DNA from: Halogeometricum sp. S3BR5-2
Lineage (GTDB): Archaea; Halobacteriota; Halobacteria; Halobacteriales; Haloferacaceae
Direction: 5' to 3'
Assembly: GCF_031624635.1 (NCBI RefSeq)
Contig: NZ_JAMQOQ010000006.1
Span: 1-64,000 of the forward strand
Length of the DNA stretch: 64,000 nt
The notes beneath the pieces were generated by a model. It saw nothing but the letters and a program-made list of their open reading frames with translations, did not search any database and was not told the DNA's origin. Positions 8,068-16,993 of this stretch are shown here, in pieces (position 1 is the stretch's first letter; each line of letters starts with the position of its first letter). A program made the position numbers and the translations under genes.

Positions 8068-9435
8068 ATGACTCGAACCGATCAACGTTCCAGTCAACCG
8101 AGAAGTGAGTCTCCCGTTCGTGTCGGCGTCTTGAGCCTCCACAACAGCAAGGAGACGAAGGCGATCCTGAATGCAGTGGAGGCGCTCGGTCACGAACCGG
8201 AGTGGCTGCGAGCGGAGAATACGGTCGTCCGCATCCGCGAGAGGGACGCCGAACTCAGCCCCGACGTCGACGTGATCGCCAATCGACTGCTCCTGTCGAA
8301 TACGGACCAACCGGCCGAAGAACTGGGATTGGCCCGAACGCTGGAGGGTATTCGCCCGATGCTAAACACACCGGATGCGACGGCACGGGCCGCGCACAAG
8401 ACCGCCGCAGCGATCGCGCTGGTCAACGAGGGGCTCCCCGTCCCGAAGACCGCTCTCGCGCTCAGCAACGACCAACTCAAACACGTCCGCGAGGAGTTCG
8501 GGAGCGAGGCGGTGTACAAGACCGCGATCGGGACGCACGGGGGCGGAGCGTGGAAGGTGTTGACGACCGACCCGCTCACGGCCCGCGTCGGGAAACGCCG
8601 CGCGTTCCTCCAGGAGTTGATCGGATGCGACGGAGAGACGCCGCGGGACCTCCGCGTGTACGTCGTCGGTGATCGGGTGATCGGGGCGATGCACCGACAC
8701 GCCGCCGAGGGAGATTGGCGGACGAACGTCGCCCGCGGCGGCAGCGTCGAAGACGTAACGGATTCCACACCGAAAGCGGTGCTCGACCTCGCTCGCCGCG
8801 CGGCGGCGACGCTCGGACTCGACTACGCCGGTGTCGACCTCATCGAGGGCGACGGCGAGTGGTACATCTTGGAGGTGAACCCGACGGCCGGGTTCAGGGG
8901 TCTCTATCAGGCGACGGGGCGGAGTCCGGCCCCGTACATCGCCCAGCAGGCCATCGAGTACGCGGGCGGGTCGGTCGATGCGGACCGAGTTGAGGGGCTC
9001 GCATCGACCCTCGACGACTCGGTCCCCCGCTGCAAACCGGCTCCGAAGCCGGTCGGGTCGGAGGAGGCGATTACGATCGGATTCACCGAGCAGGTCGTCG
9101 TCAGCGGGACCAGCGGAACGAAGACCGTGGTCGCAAAGTCCGATTCCGGCGCCGCCAGAACGAGTATCGACCTGCGACTCGCCGCGGACATCGGAGCGGG
9201 GCCGATTCACACCGTCTCACGGGTGCGGTCGGGGAGTTCCAAGCAGTCCAAGACGCGACCGGTCGTCGACCTCGTCATCGGAATCGGCGGTGAACAGTAC
9301 ACCGTCGCCGCGAATATCGAGGACCGAACCCACATGACGCACTCCCTTCTGCTCGGGCGAGACGTGCTGAAGAACTACCACCTCGACGTCGGTCGTCGGG
9401 TCGAAAGTCACGCGGAGATCGCCAGCGAAGAGTGA
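8068..9435 (+). CDS. RimK-type ATP-grasp ligase fused to a retropepsin-like aspartic protease domain
   Basis: The product has 455 residues. Residues about 17-310 form a RimK/glutathione-synthetase-like ATP-grasp ligase: NRLLLSNTD in the pre-ATP-grasp domain, AVYKTAIGTHGGGAW in the ATP-grasp core, QELIG and the metal-binding ILEVNPTAGF near the end. RimK enzymes add glutamate or similar amino acids to proteins or small acceptors. Residues about 330-455 carry AKSDSGAARTSID with D359-S-G, and LLLGRDVL near 430. These are the paired motifs of the retropepsin-like family annotated as an ATP-dependent protease associated with RimK. The two halves could make and hydrolyse the same peptide bond. No operon partner is seen. 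Confidence 0.85.
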   Translation: MTRTDQRSSQPRSESPVRVGVLSLHNSKETKAILNAVEALGHEPEWLRAENTVVRIRERDAELSPDVDVIANRLLLSNTDQPAEELGLARTLEGIRPMLNTPDATARAAHKTAAAIALVNEGLPVPKTALALSNDQLKHVREEFGSEAVYKTAIGTHGGGAWKVLTTDPLTARVGKRRAFLQELIGCDGETPRDLRVYVVGDRVIGAMHRHAAEGDWRTNVARGGSVEDVTDSTPKAVLDLARRAAATLGLDYAGVDLIEGDGEWYILEVNPTAGFRGLYQATGRSPAPYIAQQAIEYAGGSVDADRVEGLASTLDDSVPRCKPAPKPVGSEEAITIGFTEQVVVSGTSGTKTVVAKSDSGAARTSIDLRLAADIGAGPIHTVSRVRSGSSKQSKTRPVVDLVIGIGGEQYTVAANIEDRTHMTHSLLLGRDVLKNYHLDVGRRVESHAEIASEE

Positions 9436-9643
9436 GCGACGGCTCCATCCAGACACCAATCGGGCGCAACTCGACGAGAGGGCGACCGAGACCGGACGCG
9501 TCGCAGCGGAGCGCGAAATAAAACCGAACCCGTCGCTCGATTGGTTCGCCTAGTGCTCGTCCTCGTACTCGTTGACGGGAGACCGCATCGAGTTTTTCGC
9601 GTCCGAAAAGAGCGCGTCGGTCCGTCGGCCGCGATTCGACCGG

Positions 9644-10318
9644 TTAGCTCGCCGCGGCCTGACCGCTGCTCGTCCCGGTTCCGAGCCGTCGCTCCGCCAG
9701 CGCGAGCAGACCGTCGAGCGTGACGGCGAGCAGCGCGCCGCTGACGGCCCCGGCGAGGAGTTGGGGCGTGTTGAACAGCTGAATCCCGCCGATGACCCAC
9801 ACGCCGAGGCCCCCGCCGCCGATGAAGAACGCGAGGTAGGCGGTGCCGACGTTGAGCACCGTGCTGGTGCGGATACCGGCGAAGATGACGGGCAGCGCGA
9901 GCGGCAGTCGAATCTTCCGCAGCACCGTCCACTCCGACATCCCCATCCCGCGCGCCGCCTCGACGGTACCGTCGTCGACGTCCTCGAGGCCGACGATGGT
10001 GTTCGTCAGTACGGGCAACAGCGCGTAGACGAACAGGCCCACGAGGGCGGGGAGGAAACCCAGCCCCAAGAGGGGGAACATGAGCGCGATGATGGCGAGG
10101 GTCGGAATCGTCTGGGCGACGTTACCGACGGTCTCGACGACGCCTTTCGCCCGGTCGTTCCGCGTCGCGAGTATCCCGAGCGGAATCGCGACGGCCACCG
10201 CCAGCGCCTCGGAGACGAACACCAACAGGAGGTGCTCGCGGAACAGTTCGAGAAAGCGGTCGGAGTTCGCGAGGAGGTACGCCCACGTCTCCGCGAGCAG
10301 TCCGAGGAGTCCCGTCAT
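9644..10318 (-). CDS. Osmoprotectant-type ABC transporter permease (OpuB/ProW family)
   Basis: The 224-residue integral membrane protein has five to six hydrophobic segments. It carries the EAA loop EAARGMGMSEWTVLRKIRLP, where the permease docks on its ATPase. AQTIPTLAIIALMFPLLGLG and the GGGGLG segment are typical of quaternary-amine uptake permeases. The start overlaps the stop of the ATPase gene by 4 nt. It is the last gene of a four-gene operon and shares its fold with the permease at 11304-12017, so the transporter uses two different permeases. Confidence 0.9.
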   Translation of the reverse strand: MTGLLGLLAETWAYLLANSDRFLELFREHLLLVFVSEALAVAVAIPLGILATRNDRAKGVVETVGNVAQTIPTLAIIALMFPLLGLGFLPALVGLFVYALLPVLTNTIVGLEDVDDGTVEAARGMGMSEWTVLRKIRLPLALPVIFAGIRTSTVLNVGTAYLAFFIGGGGLGVWVIGGIQLFNTPQLLAGAVSGALLAVTLDGLLALAERRLGTGTSSGQAAAS

Positions 10319-11307
10319 GCGCCCTCCGACCGTCGGATGGCCGACTCGGTGATGACGCCGACCACCTCCGCGTCCTCGACGACCGGTAGCGCCTCCACGC
10401 CGGCCTGGATGCACCGCGAGAGCGCGACCTGCGCGCTGTCGGTGGGGGACACCGGAACGATTTCGCCCCCGTCGGCCATCACGGCGTCGTCACCGCGGAA
10501 GGCGTCGACGATGTCGGCGTGTTCGTCGGGCACCTCGGGTTGCATGACCTCCTCGACGCGGAGCACGCGGAGCCGTTTCAGCGTCCGGTCGGGGCCGACG
10601 AACTCCTCGACGAACTTCGTCTTCGGTTCGTTCAGCAGCGCCGTCGGCGTGTCGTACTGGACGAGTTGGCCCTCTCGCAGGATGGCGATTCGGTCGCCCA
10701 TCTTCAGCGCCTCGTTGATGTCGTGCGTGACGAAGATGATGGTCGTCTCTATCTCCCGCTGGATGTCGATGAACTCGTCCTGCAGTTCCTCACGGGTGAT
10801 GGGGTCGAGCGCGCCGAACGGTTCGTCCATCAGCATCACGTCGGGGCCGGCCGCGAGCGCCCGGGCGACGCCGACGCGCTGACGCTGGCCGCCGGAGAGG
10901 TCCGAGGGGTGTCGGTCCCGGTACTCCGCGGGCGGGAGCCCCATCAGGTCGAGCAGTTCGTCCACTCGCTCGTCGGTTCGCTCCTCGTCCCATCCCTTCA
11001 GTTCGGGCACGGTGGCGACGTTCTCGCCGACGGTCATGTGGTCGAACAGCCCGATGTCCTGGATGACGTAGCCGATCTGCCGGCGGAGCTCGGTCGCTTC
11101 GAGCTCGCTCACGTCCGTGCCGTCGTAGTAGACGGTGCCGTCGGTCGGCTCCTCAAGCCGGTTGACGAGCTTCATCGTCGTCGTCTTCCCGCAGCCGGAG
11201 GGGCCGACGAGAACGGTCGTCGTTCCCGCTTCGACCTCGAAGTCGAGGCCTCGCACCGCGTGCGTTCCGTCGCTGTACTTCTTGTGGACGTCGTCGAATC
11301 TGATCAT
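10315..11307 (-). CDS. Osmoprotectant-type ABC transporter ATP-binding protein with CBS-like tail
   Basis: This 330-residue ATPase energises uptake of glycine betaine, choline or a similar solute. Walker A is GPSGCGKTT, the signature [10 protein letters not shown], Walker B VMLMDEPFGALD and the switch histidine is in FVTHD. The last 80 residues (VEEVMQPEVP to VVGVITESAIRR) look like CBS-domain sequence, as in OpuA/ProV proteins, where CBS pairs sense ionic strength. Only one and a half CBS units seem present. The start overlaps the upstream permease stop by 4 nt. Confidence 0.93.
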   Translation of the reverse strand: MIRFDDVHKKYSDGTHAVRGLDFEVEAGTTTVLVGPSGCGKTTTMKLVNRLEEPTDGTVYYDGTDVSELEATELRRQIGYVIQDIGLFDHMTVGENVATVPELKGWDEERTDERVDELLDLMGLPPAEYRDRHPSDLSGGQRQRVGVARALAAGPDVMLMDEPFGALDPITREELQDEFIDIQREIETTIIFVTHDINEALKMGDRIAILREGQLVQYDTPTALLNEPKTKFVEEFVGPDRTLKRLRVLRVEEVMQPEVPDEHADIVDAFRGDDAVMADGGEIVPVSPTDSAQVALSRCIQAGVEALPVVEDAEVVGVITESAIRRSEGA

Positions 11308-12017
11308 GAGAGTCGTGCGTGAACCGCAGCGAGCGTTCGAGTCAGGGCCGCCCGGTCGACCTCCTCGCCGTTGCGGAGCCTGAGCCACTGTTCGAGCACC
11401 CCGAAGGCGTAGTCGAACGCGAGCGCCAGCGCCGAGAGGACGACCGTGGTGACGACTATCATCGCCGTGTCGCCGGCGCTGATACCGTAGAAGATGAAGT
11501 CGCCGAGGCCGCCGGCGCCGATGAACGCGCCGATGGCGGCGAGGCCGACGAGGATGACGACCGCGTTCCTGATTCCGGCCATCACCACGGGCAGCGCGAC
11601 CGGGAGTCGAACGCGCCGGAGGCGTTCGAGCCGGCTCATCCCGAGTCCCGTCCCGGCCTCGATGGCGGCGTCGTCGGCCCGGGTGAGCCCGATGTAGGTG
11701 TTCCGGATGACCGGTAACTGGGCGTAGGCGACCAGCGCGGCGATGGTCGGCGGGTTGCCGATGCCGAGCACGGGGACGAGGACGCCGAAGAAGGCGATGG
11801 CCGGAATCGTCATCAACACCCCCGCGACCCAGAGGACGACCGTCGCGGCGCGTTCGTGGTAGCTGATGACCACGCCGAGCGAGACGGCGACGGGGAGCGC
11901 GATGGCCAGCGTCCAGAGGGTGATGGCGACGTGTTCGTACGACAGTCGCGCGAGGCGACCGGCGTTCTCCGCGGCGAACGAGAGGAGTTCGCCGAGGAAC
12001 GAGGCGGCGGGAATCAC
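11304..12017 (-). CDS. Osmoprotectant-type ABC transporter permease (OpuB/ProW family)
   Basis: A 237-residue membrane protein with about six transmembrane segments. Its EAA loop is AIEAGTGLGMSRLERLRRVRLP, followed by AIGAFIGAGGLGDFIFYG, a GAGGLG stretch shared with ProW/OpuBB. It sits one base from the binding-protein gene and overlaps the ATPase gene by 4 nt. It presumably forms a heterodimeric channel with the permease at 9644-10318. Confidence 0.9.
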   Translation of the reverse strand: MIPAASFLGELLSFAAENAGRLARLSYEHVAITLWTLAIALPVAVSLGVVISYHERAATVVLWVAGVLMTIPAIAFFGVLVPVLGIGNPPTIAALVAYAQLPVIRNTYIGLTRADDAAIEAGTGLGMSRLERLRRVRLPVALPVVMAGIRNAVVILVGLAAIGAFIGAGGLGDFIFYGISAGDTAMIVVTTVVLSALALAFDYAFGVLEQWLRLRNGEEVDRAALTRTLAAVHARLS

Positions 12018-12018
12018 G

Positions 12019-12957
12019 TCAGATCAACCCCTCCGACCGGAGGTACTCGCGCGCGACGTTCTGCGGGTCCCGACCCTGCAGCGAGACGAGTCCGTTGAGC
12101 CGGAGGATGGTCTCGGTGTCGAGCGTCGGCCCGATGGCGTTCAGCGGTTCGCGCATCTCCGGCATCGCCTCCAGCGCCTCGCCGTTCACCAGGGGCGCGG
12201 GGTTGTAGATGGGGAAGAACCGCTCGTCGTCTTCGAGCGTCGTCAGCCCGTACTGCCGGATCTTCGGGTTGGTGCTGAACCCCATTCCGACCTCGGCGCC
12301 CCCCTCGCCGACGATCTGATAGGTGAGCGAGGAGCCGACGTTGCGGACGTTCAGGTTCCCGCGCATCTGGTCGAAGCCGTAGTGCTTCGCCAGCCCCGGC
12401 CAGCCGTCCGCTCGCTGCTGGAACTCGGGCCCCATCACGACCGTGAAGTCGGTGTTGCCCTCGGCGACGTAGCTCGCGAAGTCGCTCATCGTCTGCACGC
12501 CCGTCCGCTCGGCCCACGCGGGGTCCGCGATGAGGACGTACGTGTTGTTGAACGGCGCACGGTTCAGGTACTCGAGGTCGTACACGCGCTCGAACTCCCG
12601 CTTCACCGCCTGATACAGCTCTTCGGCGTCGGGGATGACCCGGTCGTGTTTCGGCGGGATGGTCGCCCACGCGCCGCCCGAGTACAGCCAGTACAGCGTC
12701 ACCTCGCCGTTCTTCACGGCGCGGAAGTTCATGGTGACGCCCCCGAGTCCCGTCTCGTCGAGGACGCTGAGGTCGGTGTTCTCGCGCAGCGATTCGAGCG
12801 CCATGTACCCGAGGATGATGTCCTCGGTGAAGCGCATCGAACTCACCTGCACCGTGTTCGTCGACTCGATACCGAGCACGCTCGTGCAGCCGGCGGTCGC
12901 GGCTATCCCGGCGGCTGCACCACCGCGCTTCAGAAAGGCGCGTCGTGTCCTGGTCAC
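12019..12957 (-). CDS. Osmoprotectant-type ABC transporter substrate-binding lipoprotein (OpuBC/OsmF-like)
   Basis: A 312-residue binding protein with a twin-arginine signal (TRTRRAFLKRG) and lipobox TAGC at C24. Typical segments are VQVSSMRFTEDIILGYM at the mature N-terminus and GGVTMNFRAVKNGEVTLYWLYSG, resembling the QaeA/OpuAC family of betaine/choline binders. The start codon is GTG, with a GGAG box 8 nt upstream (12966-12969), so this operon probably has a leader mRNA, unlike most neighbours. The ligand cannot be fixed without modelling the aromatic cage. It is first in the four-gene transporter operon. Confidence 0.9.
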   Translation of the reverse strand: MTRTRRAFLKRGGAAAGIAATAGCTSVLGIESTNTVQVSSMRFTEDIILGYMALESLRENTDLSVLDETGLGGVTMNFRAVKNGEVTLYWLYSGGAWATIPPKHDRVIPDAEELYQAVKREFERVYDLEYLNRAPFNNTYVLIADPAWAERTGVQTMSDFASYVAEGNTDFTVVMGPEFQQRADGWPGLAKHYGFDQMRGNLNVRNVGSSLTYQIVGEGGAEVGMGFSTNPKIRQYGLTTLEDDERFFPIYNPAPLVNGEALEAMPEMREPLNAIGPTLDTETILRLNGLVSLQGRDPQNVAREYLRSEGLI

Positions 12958-13039
12958 TGTCGTATCTCCGTCCGGAGTCCGAGGTTTCCGCGCGTCCGCG
13001 TCGGCCGAATCGATGGCACCGACGGCGCAGTCGTTCGCA

Positions 13040-13053
13040 CCGCCTTAAAGATG
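13040..13053 (-). promoter_or_regulatory. Candidate TATA element for the osmoprotectant transporter operon
   Basis: On the minus strand the bases read ATCTTTAAGGC about 85 nt before the GTG start of the binding-protein gene. This would give a leader of roughly 55-65 nt, consistent with the Shine-Dalgarno box seen there. Inferred from position and composition. Confidence 0.3.
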
Positions 13054-13078
13054 CACTCCAATAATCAAGTTCTCTGCT

Positions 13079-13160
13079 GAAAAAAACTATGGCTGTTAGT
13101 ACAACGTCCGCGTACTCAGACCCGCACTGCCCCGGCAGTGCGGCCGGTGAGAATCCGGCC
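13079..13160 (-). terminator. Two hairpins and a T-run downstream of the dehydrogenase gene
   Basis: Directly after the dehydrogenase stop (minus-strand reading) are a stem with 6-bp arms GGCCGG/CCGGCC (13142-13160), a perfect 10-bp stem with arms CCGCACTGCC/GGCAGTGCGG (13122-13143), and then a run of seven T on the transcribed strand near 13079-13085. This is a good candidate for a transcription end before the transporter operon starts. Confidence 0.5.
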
Positions 13161-13171
13161 TCGCGGACCGC

Positions 13172-14188
13172 TCACTCGACCGCGACGACGACTTTCCCCT
13201 GATGCTCGCCGCGGTCGACGTACCGGTAGGCCTCGCGGGCGTCCTCGAAGTCGAAGACGCGGTCGACGACCGGTTCCATCCCGGTCGTCTCCACGGCGTC
13301 GAGCATCCGGTCGAACATCGCGCGACTCCCGACGCCCATCACGCCCTCGACGTTCAGCGACTTCGCGAGGACCGGTCCGGGGTCGACTTCGCCCGCCTGT
13401 CCCGCGAGGACGCCGATGAGGTGGACGTGTCCGTTCGCGCCCGCCGCGGTCAGGGAGCGTTCGAGCGTCCCCGGGCCGCCGACTTCGACGACGTGGTCGA
13501 CGCCGCCGGTGCGCGCCCGAATCGCCTCGCCCCAGTCGGGCGTCGACTCGTAGTTGAGCGTCTCCGCCGCGCCGAGGGCTTCGGCGCGTTCGAGTTTCTC
13601 GTCGCTGGAGGAGGTGACCACGGGTCGCGCGCCGTGCATGGCCGCGAACTGAAGCGCGAACGTCGAGACGCCGCCGGTTCCGAGCGCCAGCACCGTCTCG
13701 CCGGCGTGCAGTCCGCCGTCCTCGACGAGGGCGCGCCAGGCGGTCAGCCCCGCGCAGGAGAACGATGCCCCCTGCTTGTAGGAGAGGCTATCGGGGAGGC
13801 GGGGGACGGCGTCGGCCGGGAAGGCGGCGTACTCGGCCAGCACGCCGGGGAAGTTGCCGCCGGTGGTCCGCGCCGTCTTCTCGGGCGTCCCCGGCCCGTC
13901 CACCCAGTCGGGCGCGAACGGCGTCGCCACGCGGTCGCCCTCGGCCAGTCGGTCCACGTCGTCGCCGGTTTCGACCACGTCGCCCGCGCCGTCCGAGAGC
14001 GGAATCACGGGGAGGTCCGAGCCGGGGTAGGCGAGTTCGTCGCTCGCGATGGCCAGGTCCCGGTAGTTGAGCGAACAGGCGCGGACGCGTACCAGCACCT
14101 CGTCGTCGTCGGGCGTCGGTCGGTCCCGGTCCACCAGTTCGACACCGTCGTAGTCGGCGTCCTCTGCGGTGACTTCGTAGGCTCGCAT
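13172..14188 (-). CDS. Zinc-type alcohol dehydrogenase / quinone oxidoreductase family (MDR) protein
   Basis: A 338-residue medium-chain dehydrogenase. The N-terminal GroES-like domain contains RVRACSLNYRDL and PLSDGAGDVVETGD; the Rossmann domain contains TVLALGTGGVSTFALQFA. The structural-zinc cysteines and the catalytic cysteine of true alcohol dehydrogenases are absent: the C-S-L-N-Y-R-D segment is the quinone-oxidoreductase-like pattern, which is zinc-independent. NAD(P)H-dependent reduction of a quinone or enal is likely, substrate unknown. The start is the first ATG with family similarity. A TrmB regulator gene lies 80 nt upstream on the same strand. Confidence 0.87.
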   Translation of the reverse strand: MRAYEVTAEDADYDGVELVDRDRPTPDDDEVLVRVRACSLNYRDLAIASDELAYPGSDLPVIPLSDGAGDVVETGDDVDRLAEGDRVATPFAPDWVDGPGTPEKTARTTGGNFPGVLAEYAAFPADAVPRLPDSLSYKQGASFSCAGLTAWRALVEDGGLHAGETVLALGTGGVSTFALQFAAMHGARPVVTSSSDEKLERAEALGAAETLNYESTPDWGEAIRARTGGVDHVVEVGGPGTLERSLTAAGANGHVHLIGVLAGQAGEVDPGPVLAKSLNVEGVMGVGSRAMFDRMLDAVETTGMEPVVDRVFDFEDAREAYRYVDRGEHQGKVVVAVE

Positions 14189-14268
14189 CACGCGGAAGGA
14201 GGGTCGGGAACCACTTTTACCCCGGTTTGTCCGACGGTCTGGCCGCCTCTTCGGGCGGCCCGAAGAAG

Positions 14269-15321
14269 CTATTCGACCGCCCGGAGTTCGACCGTCTCGG
14301 CCTCGAAGTCCTCGATGAACGCCCCGCTTCCGCCGACGCTGAACGTCCCGTCTTCGGTTTCGACGATGAGCGCGTTCTCGACGGGAAAGGAGTTGTTCGA
14401 CGGTTCGAGGAGGCCCTGCCGGATGTCGACGACGACTCCCGCCAGTTCGGTCCGGCCGTCCTCGATGTGCATCGACCGTCCGACGGCGCGGGCGGCCACC
14501 TCGCGGCCCGCCCGGACGTGCATGGTCGCCTGCAGCGCCGCGTGACGGAAGTCGTCGTACGTCGCCGGGAGGGCGTCGGGGTCGCAGGTGTACGTCTCGG
14601 CGGCCATCGGCCAGTAGTTGCCGAGAAACGACCCGACGAGCACCGGGCCGAGTTGCTCCTGCGCGAAGACGATGGCCTGCGCGCCCGTGTTCGACCGCGT
14701 CACCATCTCCGTCGGCGCGACGAGGCCGGCGCCCTGGTCGACGGTGAGCATCGTCGGCATCGGCGCCTCCCACGCGCGGGCGACCGATGCCAGCCCCGAG
14801 AGGTCGAGTTCGTCCGTCGGGCCGACGCCCGTGACGATGAGGAGGACGAGGACGCCGCGGTCGACCGCCGCGCGGAGTTCGTCGGCCACCTCGTCGACCA
14901 GCGAGTACGGCATCCCGAGCGTCACCTCCGTCTCCGCGCGGGCGACGAGTTCGGAGACGCGCTTGATGACGGTCACCCGCGACTTCACTACCTCGAACCG
15001 CTCGGAGCGCGGGGCCGCGCGGGAGAAGCGCGCTTCGAGGGCCGGTCCCATGTCGTCCAAATCGGAGGACAGCGAGTCGATCACGTCGGCCGGGGGACGG
15101 GCGCGGATGGTCGTCGGCACGGCGTGGTCGTTCACCTCGACGAACCCGCGGGCCTCGAGTTTCTCGGCGATGCTGTAGACGTAGCGCTTCGAGACGTCCG
15201 CCTCGTCCGCGATGGTGCTCGCCTTCGCCTCGCCGAGTTCGAGGATGGTGAGATAGGTGTCGATCTCCTTGTCGGAGAAGCCGAACCGCTTGAGTAGGTC
15301 CACGAGGGCCGCGTCGTCCAT
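14269..15321 (-). CDS. TrmB-family transcriptional regulator
   Basis: A 350-residue regulator with an N-terminal winged helix (LLKRFGFSDKEIDTYLTIL to YVYSIAEKLEARGFV, about 9-62) and a long C-terminal effector domain of the TrmB type (TrmB regulators usually sense sugars). The domain contains a PLD-like region (VTLGMPYSLVDEVADELRAAVDRGVLVLLIV) and a distal beta-rich part. It lies upstream, on the same strand, of the dehydrogenase and the osmoprotectant transporter, so these are plausible targets. A TATA-like box 27 nt before the ATG indicates a leaderless message. Confidence 0.85.
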   Translation of the reverse strand: MDDAALVDLLKRFGFSDKEIDTYLTILELGEAKASTIADEADVSKRYVYSIAEKLEARGFVEVNDHAVPTTIRARPPADVIDSLSSDLDDMGPALEARFSRAAPRSERFEVVKSRVTVIKRVSELVARAETEVTLGMPYSLVDEVADELRAAVDRGVLVLLIVTGVGPTDELDLSGLASVARAWEAPMPTMLTVDQGAGLVAPTEMVTRSNTGAQAIVFAQEQLGPVLVGSFLGNYWPMAAETYTCDPDALPATYDDFRHAALQATMHVRAGREVAARAVGRSMHIEDGRTELAGVVVDIRQGLLEPSNNSFPVENALIVETEDGTFSVGGSGAFIEDFEAETVELRAVE

Positions 15322-15343
15322 GCGGATACATGCAGAACACGGT

Positions 15344-15353
15344 CACTTATACT
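15344..15353 (-). promoter_or_regulatory. TATA element of the TrmB-family gene
   Basis: AGTATAAGTG on the minus strand is centred 27 nt before the start codon at 15321. This is one of the clearest haloarchaeal TATA boxes in the window and supports a leaderless transcript. Confidence 0.5.
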
Positions 15354-15537
15354 GTGGGCTACGCCGCCGAGCGGCGTCGTTCCGCCGTCCGGCGGCCGTT
15401 TCGCGGTTCTCGGTCGGGTCCCCGCTTGGTCCCGGTCCGACCGCTCGGCCTCGGTTCCTTCGCTCCGCGTTCTGTCTCTCCCGCACGCGCACGGGAACCC
15501 GGCCACGCTTTAGCCTTCGACCGCATACTGCGAGAGA

Positions 15538-16050
15538 GTGACAGACACGGAAGACGGAGACGAAGCCAACGGACCGCGGCCGTTCGTCCGCCGGCGGGAC
15601 GAAGGCGAGGCGTACCACGCGCTGGGCGCGTTGGCGCTGCGGAAGGCGACGAGCGGGGAGACGGGCGGAGCCTTCGAACTGGTCGAGCGCCGCGGCGACG
15701 AGAATCGGGTGATGACGCCCCTGCACGTCCACCGGTCGACGGACGAACTCTGGTACGTCCTCGACGGCGCGGTGGAACTGTTCGCGGCCGGGGACCTGCT
15801 GTCGGCGGGGCCGGGCGACACCGTCTTCGCCCCGCGAAACGTCCCGCACGCCTTCCGCATCGCGGCCGACGATACCCGAGTACTGCTGTTCGTCTCGCCG
15901 GGAGAGACGATGTTCCGCGAGGTGGGGACGCGCGTCGCGGAAGCGACGGTGCCCGCCGACGGCCCGGACGGCGACGAACTGAACCGCCTCGACGCGTTCG
16001 TCGCGGCGTCGGACGTGGAGATTCTCGGCCCGTCGCCGTTCGACGCCTGA
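15538..16050 (+). CDS. Cupin-domain protein
   Basis: A 170-residue single-domain cupin. The first cupin motif is MTPLHVHRSTDELWYVLDGAVEL, with two histidines and a glutamate as metal ligands; the second is APRNVPHAFRI with its histidine. Such small cupins may act as isomerases, dioxygenases or sugar-binding proteins; the substrate is not evident. The start is a GTG (at 15538), with CTTTAGCC (about 15508-15515) placed correctly for a leaderless message. It is divergent from the TrmB gene. Confidence 0.83.
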   Translation: MTDTEDGDEANGPRPFVRRRDEGEAYHALGALALRKATSGETGGAFELVERRGDENRVMTPLHVHRSTDELWYVLDGAVELFAAGDLLSAGPGDTVFAPRNVPHAFRIAADDTRVLLFVSPGETMFREVGTRVAEATVPADGPDGDELNRLDAFVAASDVEILGPSPFDA

Positions 16051-16240
16051 CGCCGCGTTCGACCCTGTCACCGTCCGGCACAGCGTCGACCGATTCGAAG
16101 TCGTTAAAGGCGAACCGGCGGTAGGTTCGGCAACTCGCTGGTCGGACGGGACGCCAGCGGGCACCCGAACACTCGGGACGACATGTGGAGTGCGGTCGAC
16201 GACAGAGCGCCTCCGAATCGCAAGCGCCCGTGGTGAAACT

Positions 16241-16831
16241 ATGGCACGAAGCTTCTATTCCCACATCAAGGACGCGTGGAAGAACCCCGGCGACGGCAAA
16301 CTCGCCGAACTGCAGTGGCAGCGAAAGCAGGAGTGGCGCGACCAGGGCGCCATCGTCCGCATCGACCGCCCGACGCGCCTCGACAAGGCGCGCGAACTCG
16401 GCTACAAGGCCAAGCAGGGCATCGTCGTGGCCCGCGTCTCCGTCCGCAAGGGCGGCGCGCGCAAACAGCGACACAAGGCCGGACGACGCTCGAAGCGGCA
16501 GGGCGTCAACCGCATCGGTCGCCGCAAGAGCATCCAGCGCATCGCCGAGGAGCGAGCCTCGCGCAAGCACCCGAACCTGCGCGTGCTCAACTCCTACTGG
16601 GTCGGCGAGGACGGCTCCCAGAAGTGGCACGAGGTGATCATGGTCGACCCCGAGCACCCGGCCATCCAGAACGACGACGAACTCAACTGGATCTGCAGCG
16701 ACGACCACAAGGGCCGCGCCTTCCGCGGTCTGACGAACGCCGGCACGTCCAACCGCGGTCTCAACGCCCGCGGCAAGGGCGCCGAGCACACGCGCCCCAG
16801 CATCGGTAGCGGTCGGCGCCGCGGCAAGTAA
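16241..16831 (+). CDS. rpl15e: 50S ribosomal protein L15e
   Basis: The 196-residue product matches archaeal and eukaryotic L15e throughout: MARSFYSHIKDAWKNP at the start, RQGVNRIGRRKSIQRIAEER in the centre, HPNLRVLNSYWVGEDG and GLTNAGTSNRGL towards the end. It is a universal component of the archaeal large subunit and one of the few basic proteins in the window. The ATG is preceded by GGTGA five bases upstream (a possible Shine-Dalgarno box). It is not in an operon with other ribosomal genes here. Confidence 0.97.
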   Translation: MARSFYSHIKDAWKNPGDGKLAELQWQRKQEWRDQGAIVRIDRPTRLDKARELGYKAKQGIVVARVSVRKGGARKQRHKAGRRSKRQGVNRIGRRKSIQRIAEERASRKHPNLRVLNSYWVGEDGSQKWHEVIMVDPEHPAIQNDDELNWICSDDHKGRAFRGLTNAGTSNRGLNARGKGAEHTRPSIGSGRRRGK

Positions 16832-16852
16832 GCCTCGGCCGACCGCGACCGA

Positions 16853-16880
16853 CGAGATTCGATTCTCGATTTCTTCTTTC
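16853..16880 (+). terminator. Candidate terminator of the L15e gene
   Basis: Twenty-two bases after the L15e stop a CGAGA/TCTCG hairpin with a six-base loop is followed by the T-rich run ATTTCTTCTTT. Archaeal termination relies mainly on the T-rich run; the short stem is supporting evidence. Confidence 0.45.
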
Positions 16881-16993
16881 GAATACTGAGCGACGAACGT
16901 GACGGACGGAGAGCGGCGCGTCCGCTCACCGTCGGAGTCGGGCAGGAGAACGAGAGAACGGGCGTGCGGCGAGCGCGGTTCGACGACCGAACC

